A stretch of 13,245 nt of DNA from Thermatribacter sp964570785 (GTDB lineage Bacteria; Atribacterota; Atribacteria; Atribacterales; Thermatribacteraceae). Positions 8,041 through 13,245 of this stretch are shown piece by piece. A program made the translations under genes and the position numbers. The first letter of the stretch is position 1; every line of letters starts with the position of its first letter. The DNA lies in NCBI GenBank assembly GCA_964570785.1, contig CAZMZG010000047.1, positions 1-13,245 of the forward strand, read 5' to 3'. The notes beneath the pieces were generated by a model. The model was not told where the DNA came from, did not search any database, and saw nothing but the letters and a program-made list of their open reading frames with translations.

Positions 8041-8622
8041 TTATGCAAATTTGTCTTCAGAAACTCGATTTACTTTGACCTGAGCAGGTCTCAGGACTTC
8101 TTCATTCATTAAATAACCCTTCCTTATTTCTTCAACTATTTCATAGTCTTCGCGATTTTTATCGGAAACCATGGCTACTGCTTCGTGATATTTGGGGTCA
8201 AACTTTTTACCGACGCTCTCGATTTGTTTTACCCCTTCTTTTTCAAGTATTGTTAGGAATTTCCGGTAAATAAGTTCAAATCCCTCTACTATAGCTCCGG
8301 TTTCACCATGTTTTTTGCTTTCTGCAAGAGCTCTCTCTATATCATCGAGTATCGGTAAAAGCTTTATGATAAGATCCCGATTTGCTGTTTTTAAAAAGTT
8401 TTGTCGATAAATCATTTCTCTCTTTCTGAAATTATCGAATTCGGCCTTGACTCTTTTCAGGTCGTTTAGATAATCCTTAGCCAATTTTTCCTTTTCTTCG
8501 GCTATTTTCTTTTGCTCTTCGAGAGAGGCTTTCAGTCTTTCTACTTCTTCCTGGGAAACTTTTTCTTCAGGAGGACTTTCTGCTTGGTTTTGTTTGAGAG
8601 CTTCTTCCATTTTTTCAGACAT
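8041..8622 (-). CDS. grpE: Nucleotide exchange factor GrpE
   Basis: GrpE releases ADP from DnaK and so drives client release. The protein has 193 residues. About residues 5-45 are acidic and Gln/Glu-rich. A long coiled-coil dimerisation helix follows (about 25-75, with KDYLNDLKRVKAEFDNFRKRE). The conserved core has IIKLLPILDDIERALAE, GFELIYRKFLTILEKEGV, KFDPKYHEAV and, near the end, NEEVLRPAQVKVNRV of the beta-wing that contacts DnaK. The ATG at 8622 has AAGGCGGTGA immediately upstream; another Met at codon 5 lacks that spacing. It is the first gene of the unit with dnaK, and hrcA, which usually precedes grpE in Bacillota, is not here. Confidence 0.95.
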   Translation of the reverse strand: MSEKMEEALKQNQAESPPEEKVSQEEVERLKASLEEQKKIAEEKEKLAKDYLNDLKRVKAEFDNFRKREMIYRQNFLKTANRDLIIKLLPILDDIERALAESKKHGETGAIVEGFELIYRKFLTILEKEGVKQIESVGKKFDPKYHEAVAMVSDKNREDYEIVEEIRKGYLMNEEVLRPAQVKVNRVSEDKFA

Positions 8623-8693
8623 TCTCTCACCGCCTTTCTGTTTTTAGGTTACTGGTTTTTATTGACCAAATTTTACCTTTCGTTGCAAGCAGA

Positions 8694-8722
8694 ATTAAAT
8701 CACTTTTTGGGGTATTTGTCAA
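8694..8722 (-). promoter_or_regulatory. Sigma-70-type promoter of grpE-dnaK
   Basis: On the minus strand TTGACA (8717-8722), a 17-base spacer and TTTAAT (8694-8699) form a near-consensus housekeeping promoter. Its start site would fall near 8687, giving a leader of about 65 bases before grpE. A second CTTGAC lies 10 bases upstream of the one in the -35 element, giving TTGACCTTACTTGACA. No CIRCE palindrome (TTAGCACTC-N9-GAGTGCTAA) is present in the spacer, so HrcA control through CIRCE is not supported. Confidence 0.75.
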
Positions 8723-8781
8723 GTAAGGTCAAGAAATTTAAGTGGGCATAATCCGCAATTGTCGCTCTTGAGTGAGGAGGC

Positions 8782-8901
8782 ATGCATTTTCAGAAGTTTT
8801 TAAAAGTCCAGGCAAGTTTACAGAAAGATTTAACCTCCAAAAAGAACAAGGCGGTTTTCAATCCCCTCCTTGCTGTTTTAAATGATTATTTTGGAGATTG
8901 A
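8782..8901 (+). CDS. Possible small ORF (39 codons) opposite the lon-grpE spacer
   Basis: An open frame starting MHFQKFLKVQASLQ and ending LLAVLNDYFGD, which I do not recognise. It is charged at the start and amphipathic at the end, with no signal peptide or membrane span. AGGAGG sits before the ATG, but only one base separates them, which is too close for normal initiation. CATAAT at about 8747-8752 could be a -10 element, though no -35 fits. The 3' end overlaps the last codons of the convergent Lon-like gene, and the Lon terminator hairpin lies inside the frame. It is listed because of the ribosome-site-like sequence and its position divergent from grpE; a chance frame is more likely. Confidence 0.2.
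   Translation: MHFQKFLKVQASLQKDLTSKKNKAVFNPLLAVLNDYFGD
8839..8872 (-). terminator. Intrinsic terminator after the Lon-like protease gene
   Basis: On the minus strand, 14 bases after the stop codon, CAAGGAGG (8865-8872) pairs with CCGCCTTG (8847-8854) apart from one A-G mismatch, around a 10-base loop. TTCTTTTT (8839-8846) follows directly. This is a typical rho-independent terminator and separates the Lon-like gene from the grpE promoter about 115 bases further on. Confidence 0.7.
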
Positions 8902-11348
8902 TTTTCTTCTCCTTCTTTTGCCTGCAGCTTTTTGAGAATGTTAACGGTTTCCCAGAGTTTTTTGTCAACCAAGTAGTTTATAGTTCCCTCTTCAAATTTG
9001 CCATCTTCTTTTCTTTTGCCAGCGGGTAAACCAGTCAGTATTTCCATTGCTTCGTCAACTGTTTTGACGGCGTAAATATGGAATTTATTTGCTTTCGCGG
9101 CTTCTATTACTTCTTTGTCAAGCATAAGGTTTTTGATATTGCTTTCTGGAATGATAACTCCCTGACTTCCATCCAGTCCTCGAGCCTTGCAAACTCTAAA
9201 AAACCCTTCTATTTTTTGATTCACACCACCTATGGCCTGCACTTCCCCTTTCTGGTTTATAGAGCCGGTAACCGCTATGCTCTGATGGATGGGTATTTCT
9301 GCTAAACTCGAAAGTATGGCGCAAGTTTCTGCAAGGGAAGCACTGTCTCCTTCTACACCTTCGTAAGATTGTTCAAAACAGATGCTGGCCGAAATAGAAA
9401 GAGGTTTGTCTTGAGCGTATTTGTAACCCAAGTATCCACTTAGAATTAAGACTCCTTTGTCGTGAATTTTGCCACTTAGGCGCGATTCGCGTTCGATGTT
9501 AACCACACCTTGCTTCCCAAGGAAAACCCGTGCTGTTATTCTTGAGGGTTTGCCAAAGCTGTAATCACCGAGGTCATATACAGCGAGTCCATTTACCTGT
9601 CCTATGACTTCTCCCTGGGTGTCAATGAGCAAAGTGTTTTCTTCAATGAGTTCCTGTATGCGTTCTTCAATGAGGTTGAGCCGCTTTCTTTTCTCCTGAA
9701 TCGCTTTTTGGACATGTTGTTCAAAGACTTGCTTCTTTCCTTCTTTACGTGCCCAGTAATCGGCTTCAACAAGCACATCTTTAAGAAACCCGAGACGCGA
9801 GGTTACCTTCTCTTTATGAGCTGCCAGGCGAGTAGCGTGTTCAATAACCTTAGCTACTGCAGTTTTGTGAAAAGGCAATAGGTTATTGTTTTGACAGCAG
9901 CTTTTTATGAAGCCAGCAAATGAGTTTATTATTTCAGAATCTTTGTTAATTTGATAATCAAAGTGAGCTTTTACCTTGAACAACTCTCTAAAATCTTCGT
10001 CAAAGCTTGTAAGTAGTTGATAAAAAATTTCTTCTCCGATCAGCACTACCTTTGCTTTAAAGGGCAAAGGATCTGGGCGAAGGCCCTGAGGGGCAATTAG
10101 GCCGTACTGCTCAAAAGGATCTTCCATTCGTATCATCCCGGTTTTAAGAACTCTCTTCAAGCCATCCCAGGTCCCGGGATTAACAAGCAGGTCTTTAAGA
10201 TACATGATAATGTATCCACTGTTTGCTTTATGGAGCGATCCCGCTTTTAACATAGTGTGGTCGCTAAAGTAGGTGCCCATGAAAGCTCTTCGCTCAATGC
10301 GTCCAAAGAGATTAACCCAGTTGGGGTGGGTTTCGAATATAACAGGAGGGCTTTCAGTCTCTGAGTTGTCAACGAAGACGTTGATTTTAAAAGGCAAGAA
10401 GGGATCCTGGAGGCGTTGGATTGGCAAAAGCTGAAGAGGTTGGGCGGGTTGGTTTTCTTGAGTGTCTCTAAAAATATGTATGTACTGGAGAGTAAAGTTT
10501 TTAAGGGACTTGAGAAACTCAACGATATCGGGGATTTCACGATATTTTTCTATTAGTTCCAAAAAATAAGGAGCAATAGTAAACTCAGCAACTTTCTCAT
10601 CAAGTTCTCGTATCTGGTTTTTCAGTTCAATTTCCAGCTGGTGTATTTTTTCGAAGGCTTTATTAATTTTGGTCAAGAGCTGTTGACGCTTGTTTTCTAT
10701 GTTCTCTTTTTCTTCATCGCTTAATGCTAAATACTGCTCTTGAGTCATTGGTTTCCCGTCAACGAGAGGGACCAGGATTGGCCCCATTGTGGTAGCTCTG
10801 AAAACAAATCCTTCCTCGAGAGCCATCTTTTCCAGTTCCTGAATTATTTGACGGTGCTTTCTTTGATGGTTATCAATAAGTATTTGTTTCTGATTTTTAT
10901 ACTCATCGCTGCTGAAGGCCTTGGGGATAATTTCTTTTAAAACTTTAAGTAAATTTTCGGTGGAACGGGCAAAATTCTTGCCTTCTCCTCTGGAGAGACG
11001 TAGCATTTTAGGTTGGTCAGGATTGTCAAAGTTAAAAACATAGCACCAGTCAAAGATTTCGAAGGATTGTCCAGCTTCTTTTTTGCGCTTGATAATATTC
11101 TGGATGGATTTTTTAACGGCCTCAGCGCGACCCGACCCTGAGAAACCACTCACAAAAAGGTTGTAACCCGGATGTTCAGTTTCAAGGCCCATCTCTAAAG
11201 CTCTCAAAGCTCTCTCCTGACCCATAATTTCTTCGAGAGAAGAAACTTCCTCTGTGTTCTCGAAAGGGAAAGAATCAGGATCGCAACTCCAGCAAAGCTG
11301 TTCTGGAGCGATTACATAGTTCTGAACATTGACTTCTTTGTTATTCAT
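8886..11348 (-). CDS. Lon-type serine protease of the AAA_32/LonC-like family
   Basis: An 820-residue cytoplasmic protein. The N-terminal third has the AAA_32-type start IMGQERALRALEMGLETEHP (41-60) and a P-loop-like GFSGSGRA (68-75). A long helical, probably coiled-coil insertion follows (about 150-270). Then come FGRIERRAFMGTYFSDHTML (348-367) and HKANSGYIIMYLKDLL (373-388). The C-terminal Lon protease domain (about 570-775) has the nucleophile Ser669 in EGDSAS and Lys712 in GGVNQKIEGF. They are 43 residues apart, the same spacing as in E. coli Lon (S679/K722), so proteolysis looks intact. The P-loop has Arg where Lys is expected and the Walker-B-like stretch lacks an acidic pair, so ATP use is doubtful. 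This is a paralogue family, not the classical Lon with its LAN domain. GAGGAGAG precedes ATG 11348. It follows the small ACT-like gene by 41 bases and ends at a hairpin terminator. Confidence 0.88.
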   Translation of the reverse strand: MNNKEVNVQNYVIAPEQLCWSCDPDSFPFENTEEVSSLEEIMGQERALRALEMGLETEHPGYNLFVSGFSGSGRAEAVKKSIQNIIKRKKEAGQSFEIFDWCYVFNFDNPDQPKMLRLSRGEGKNFARSTENLLKVLKEIIPKAFSSDEYKNQKQILIDNHQRKHRQIIQELEKMALEEGFVFRATTMGPILVPLVDGKPMTQEQYLALSDEEKENIENKRQQLLTKINKAFEKIHQLEIELKNQIRELDEKVAEFTIAPYFLELIEKYREIPDIVEFLKSLKNFTLQYIHIFRDTQENQPAQPLQLLPIQRLQDPFLPFKINVFVDNSETESPPVIFETHPNWVNLFGRIERRAFMGTYFSDHTMLKAGSLHKANSGYIIMYLKDLLVNPGTWDGLKRVLKTGMIRMEDPFEQYGLIAPQGLRPDPLPFKAKVVLIGEEIFYQLLTSFDEDFRELFKVKAHFDYQINKDSEIINSFAGFIKSCCQNNNLLPFHKTAVAKVIEHATRLAAHKEKVTSRLGFLKDVLVEADYWARKEGKKQVFEQHVQKAIQEKRKRLNLIEERIQELIEENTLLIDTQGEVIGQVNGLAVYDLGDYSFGKPSRITARVFLGKQGVVNIERESRLSGKIHDKGVLILSGYLGYKYAQDKPLSISASICFEQSYEGVEGDSASLAETCAILSSLAEIPIHQSIAVTGSINQKGEVQAIGGVNQKIEGFFRVCKARGLDGSQGVIIPESNIKNLMLDKEVIEAAKANKFHIYAVKTVDEAMEILTGLPAGKRKEDGKFEEGTINYLVDKKLWETVNILKKLQAKEGEENQSPK

Positions 11349-11389
11349 TTTCTCTCCTCACCCTAATAAAATTTTTTCAGCCTTGTTTG

Positions 11390-11638
11390 TTAAAGTTCCT
11401 GGTATATGGTTTTGACACTTTCCAGCTTTTCTAACTCGCTCATCATCTTTTCAATTTCCGTTTGTTCCCCTATCAATTCCAGTATTATTATCCCTTCGTC
11501 CTGATCTTCACACCCCGAAGAAAACTCATGAAGTCCAAGTCTGGTTTTAATATTACAACCGAAACGAGTAAGTATTTCTTGCACCTTAACTGCGTTTTTG
11601 GGACGATTGCCCACCTTTATAAGCAAAATTTTGGTCAT
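11390..11638 (-). CDS. Small ACT-like (TM1266-type) protein
   Basis: An 82-residue soluble protein with a beta-alpha-beta-beta-alpha-beta pattern. The strand ILLIKVGNR leads into helix AVKVQEILTRFG, then CNIKTRLGLHE, strand GIIILELIG, helix EIEKMMSELEKL and strand SVKTIYQEL. This matches the ferredoxin-like/ACT fold of the TM1266 group, sometimes labelled a putative iron-only hydrogenase system regulator, though no hydrogenase gene is in view. Small-ligand binding and dimerisation are plausible by fold only. Two Cys (in FGCNI and SGCED) have no clear motif. A strong GGAGGAGG ribosome binding site precedes ATG 11638. Likely the first gene of a two-gene unit with the Lon-like protease. The real frame is clear; the family call is moderate. 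Confidence 0.75.
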   Translation of the reverse strand: MTKILLIKVGNRPKNAVKVQEILTRFGCNIKTRLGLHEFSSGCEDQDEGIIILELIGEQTEIEKMMSELEKLESVKTIYQEL

Positions 11639-11675
11639 TATTATCCTCCTCCTTTACCAGTGTTTGCTTTAAGGC

Positions 11676-11681
11676 ATTATA
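11676..11681 (-). promoter_or_regulatory. -10 element upstream of the ACT-like gene
   Basis: A perfect TATAAT on the minus strand, placed so that transcription would start about 30 bases before the ATG at 11638. The -35 position at 17-base spacing reads TAAAAT, a poor match, so strength is uncertain. It probably serves both the ACT-like and Lon-like genes. Confidence 0.5.
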
Positions 11682-11790
11682 TACCAATTTGAGATTTTAT
11701 TTTACTTAAAGAGATTTGGTTGATTTGCGTATATTGTTTTGTGAAGAGGACGGCGAAGAAACCAGAAGAAATATTCTACAAAAAATGAAA

Positions 11791-11866
11791 TGGAGCGGGA
11801 AACGGGACTCGAACCCGCGACACCCAGCTTGGAAGGCTGGCGCTCTACCACCTGAGCTATTCCCGC
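11791..11866 (-). tRNA. tRNA-Gly (anticodon UCC)
   Basis: A complete cloverleaf read on the minus strand. Acceptor GCGGGAA pairs with TTCCCGC, the D-arm is GCTC..GAGC, the anticodon stem CCAGC/GCTGG encloses loop CTTCCAA with anticodon TCC (plus-strand 11831-11833), and the T-arm is GCGGG-TTCGAGT-CCCGT. The discriminator is U and CCA is encoded at 11791-11793. It decodes GGA/GGG glycine codons. It has its own strong promoter. Confidence 0.97.
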
Positions 11867-11883
11867 TCGGTTGAGGCAAACTT

Positions 11884-11912
11884 ATTATAAGCGGTCTTTC
11901 TTTTTTCGTCAA
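11884..11912 (-). promoter_or_regulatory. Promoter of tRNA-Gly
   Basis: On the minus strand TTGACG (11907-11912), a 17-base spacer and a perfect TATAAT (11884-11889). Transcription would begin about 10 bases before the mature tRNA 5' end at 11866, giving a short leader for RNase P to remove. Strength and position fit a stable-RNA promoter. Confidence 0.85.
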
Positions 11913-12022
11913 TCATCCAGACCTTAATTGGAATTATGAGGTGTAACTTCTGAGAAGGTTTTTTCCAAACACCAGGCTTACTTGTAGAAACATAGAATGA
12001 ATACTTTGCGAACAGCTGTTGT

Positions 12023-12088
12023 AACCTGGAGTGATTTGGATTTTCTTGAGATTTGATTTAAGATAAAATGCGAGAAAAAATCCAGGTT
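12023..12088 (+). repeat. Inverted repeat upstream of the epimerase gene
   Basis: AACCTGGA (12023-12030) is the exact reverse complement of TCCAGGTT (12081-12088). A second, overlapping pair is GGATTTTCT (12038-12046) with AGAAAAAATCC (12073-12083), which is imperfect. The repeat brackets the candidate -10 element and ends three bases before the ribosome binding site. It could be an operator or a leader hairpin that affects translation, but the 50-base loop may equally be chance. Confidence 0.4.
12064..12069 (+). promoter_or_regulatory. Candidate -10 element of the epimerase gene
   Basis: TAAAAT, 33 bases before the ATG at 12103. No convincing -35 hexamer is found 16-18 bases upstream (TTTTCT at 17), so this is suggested by position and one hexamer only. 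The rest of the 236-bp spacer between tRNA-Gly and this gene shows no further gene. Confidence 0.3.
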
Positions 12089-12102
12089 GCGGGGGTGTTT
12101 TC

Positions 12103-13050
12103 ATGTCTTTGGTTTTAATTACTGGTGGTAATGGCTTATTGGGTTCCTGGGTGATCTATTACCTTACTCAGAACGATAAACGTGTTATTTCTTTTGATCT
12201 CAAGGAAAAGGATTTTGATTACCTTCAAGAAGCAAAGGATAAAATCGTTTTTGTAAAAGGTAACGTACTTGAGTGGTCGAGCATCCTGCCTGTTTTTTTA
12301 AAATGGGGTGGCGAAATCGAAGGCATTATTCACACTCCAGCGGTTATGGCCACTCCTCAATACTGGAACAATCCTTACCCCAGTACAGTTGTTAATGTCA
12401 TAGGAACACTTAATTTACTGGAATTTGCCCGCCTGTATCAGGTACCTAAGTTTCTTTATATCAGCTCAGGAGCAGTTTATGGAGAGACTAAGGACAATCC
12501 TGGAGAATTAACCCACCCACCCTCTCCCTCCGACCTATATGGTGCCAGTAAAGCGGGTGCTGAGTTCTTAACTCTTCAGTATGGTAATCATTATGGAATT
12601 GACGTGAGAATAGTTAGGCCTTATTTCTTCTTTGGTCCTGGGCTTTTGCCTTCAGAAATGACTCCTCTTTTCCGAAATTTGCTTGGGTCTTTAGAGGGTT
12701 TGGACAATCTCTATCTCGAAAAAGGGAAAGATCAGCGCCTGGGATTTACCTATGTTAAGGATACCGCCTGGGGCACCTTTCTGGCCTATCATAAACCACA
12801 GGTAGATCACCGAATTTTTAACATTGCTACTGATGAAGTTACCAGCTTTCCTGACCTTGCTCGTTTAGCACAGAAGTATAGTGATCAGCCACGGGAAACC
12901 CATATTGGTCCGGGGAAGATGTTTCCAAGGGGAGAAACTTTGGATATAACTCTGGCGAAAAAGGAGCTCGATTTTGAGCCTCGCTACACTATGGAAAAGG
13001 CCATGGCCGAGTATGCAGAGTGGGTTAAAAGGAATTTAAGAAAGGATTAG
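12103..13050 (+). CDS. NAD(P)-dependent epimerase/dehydratase (extended SDR)
   Basis: A 315-residue soluble enzyme of the extended short-chain dehydrogenase class. The N-terminal Rossmann dinucleotide motif is TGGNGLLG (7-14), followed by strand RVISFDL, whose acidic Asp32 suggests NAD(H) rather than NADP(H). The active site shows SSGAVYG (121-127) and YGASK, with catalytic Tyr146 and Lys150. VRPYFFFGPG is the usual substrate-side strand. Family members epimerise, dehydrate or reduce nucleotide sugars, but the residues here do not tell which, and some act on other substrates. GGGGGTG lies 5 bases before the ATG at 12103. It is the only plus-strand gene well supported in the window and stands alone between two minus-strand tRNA genes, so the neighbours give no pathway. 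The ligase-like glycan gene about 10 kb away could use related precursors, but nothing links them. Confidence 0.9.
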   Translation: MSLVLITGGNGLLGSWVIYYLTQNDKRVISFDLKEKDFDYLQEAKDKIVFVKGNVLEWSSILPVFLKWGGEIEGIIHTPAVMATPQYWNNPYPSTVVNVIGTLNLLEFARLYQVPKFLYISSGAVYGETKDNPGELTHPPSPSDLYGASKAGAEFLTLQYGNHYGIDVRIVRPYFFFGPGLLPSEMTPLFRNLLGSLEGLDNLYLEKGKDQRLGFTYVKDTAWGTFLAYHKPQVDHRIFNIATDEVTSFPDLARLAQKYSDQPRETHIGPGKMFPRGETLDITLAKKELDFEPRYTMEKAMAEYAEWVKRNLRKD

Positions 13051-13166
13051 TTTTTGTTTACGATTTACGGATAACTTACAAGGATTTTTTTTTAAGCTTT
13101 ATACCTAAGAAGACCAGTTTGCTTTAAGCTTTCTTTGAGGTGCCGAATTTAACACAAAAAATTGTC

Positions 13167-13187
13167 AAAAACAACCTGTAGACAGTT
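13167..13187 (-). terminator. Weak possible terminator after tRNA-Lys
   Basis: On the minus strand, after the CCA end and a run of eight T (13189-13196), AACTGT and ACAGGTT can form a short stem with one bulge, followed by GTTTTT. The stem is only about five pairs. The 147-bp stretch from 13051 to 13197 otherwise shows a nine-T run (13083-13091) after the epimerase gene, with no clear hairpin and no gene. Confidence 0.25.
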
Positions 13188-13197
13188 TAAAAAAAAC

Positions 13198-13245
13198 TGG
13201 TGAGCCGTGCAGGAGTCGAACCTGCGACACCCGGATTAAAAGTCC
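13198..13245 (-). tRNA. tRNA-Lys (anticodon UUU), 5' part cut by window
   Basis: The 3' portion of a tRNA on the minus strand. Visible are the anticodon loop CTTTTAA (anticodon TTT), the 3' side of its stem (TCCGG), the T-arm GCAGG-TTCGACT-CCTGC, the acceptor 3' strand ACGGCTC, discriminator A and encoded CCA at 13198-13200. The D-arm and 5' acceptor strand lie beyond the window. A37 next to the anticodon is the position modified to ms2t6A by MtaB, whose gene is in this window. Confidence 0.92.

Noticed and set aside
8755..8785. GCTCTTGAGTG as a remnant CIRCE operator
   Set aside because: The arms are too short, the spacing is not nine bases and the sequence does not match TTAGCACTC/GAGTGCTAA.
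11706..11912. 68-codon minus-strand frame over tRNA-Gly
   Set aside because: It runs straight through the tRNA gene and its promoter, so it is a chance frame.
11945..11966. CTTCTGAGAAGGTTTTTT as a plus-strand terminator
   Set aside because: The stem has only four pairs and no plus-strand gene ends upstream of it.
11997..12056. 19-codon leader peptide before the epimerase gene
   Set aside because: It has no ribosome binding site and no run of regulatory codons, and it lies upstream of the likely transcription start.
13088..13130. Direct repeat TTTAAGCTTT near 13090 and 13122
   Set aside because: Only two copies of a short AT-rich word containing the palindrome AAGCTT; no other sign of a mobile element or attachment site beside the tRNA.

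Overview
The window looks like ordinary bacterial chromosome from a draft assembly: it is moderately AT-rich and carries an exactly 100-base run of N at 2569-2668. Nearly everything except one sugar-nucleotide-type dehydrogenase is on the minus strand, so the biological reading direction is right to left. The lineage cannot be fixed. The gene order grpE-dnaK-dnaJ-rsmE-mtaB is the core of the heat-shock/RNA-modification cluster known from Bacillota. However, the DnaK carries the extra segment of about 23 residues near residues 77-100 that is typical of diderm (outer-membrane) bacteria and absent from Bacillota DnaK. A deep-branching diderm lineage such as Atribacterota, Synergistota or Dictyoglomota would fit, but this is inference only.

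Right part (about 11.39-13.25 kb): a partial tRNA-Lys(UUU) enters at the window edge. A monocistronic NAD(P)-dependent epimerase/dehydratase gene runs on the plus strand. A complete tRNA-Gly(UCC) has a near-consensus promoter. A small ACT-like protein gene follows and is probably co-transcribed with the next gene.

Middle (about 8.6-11.35 kb): an 820-residue Lon-type serine protease of the AAA_32/LonC-like family, with an intact Ser-Lys dyad but a degenerate P-loop, ends in a hairpin terminator. Between it and grpE is a 263-bp spacer with a textbook sigma-70-type promoter for grpE and a possible 39-codon small ORF on the opposite strand.

Chaperone block (about 4.0-8.62 kb): grpE and dnaK form one unit. 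A 19-bp perfect hairpin separates dnaK from dnaJ. dnaJ, rsmE and mtaB then follow with a tiny spacer or overlap. GrpE, DnaK and DnaJ form the Hsp70 folding machine; RsmE methylates 16S rRNA and MtaB thiomethylates t6A37 in tRNA. hrcA, prmA and a CIRCE operator are not found.

Left part (1-2.75 kb): after mtaB a further secreted or membrane protein gene begins and is cut by the assembly gap. Beyond the gap is a membrane O-antigen-ligase/polymerase-like protein with a C-terminal TPR region, translationally coupled to a thioredoxin-fold lipoprotein that runs off the window. No CRISPR array, insertion sequence, phage or defence system is visible, and I see no convincing undescribed system. The points most worth a second look are the dnaK-dnaJ hairpin, the small ORF opposite the lon/grpE spacer, the degenerate ATPase site of the Lon-like protease and the envelope gene pair at the left end.
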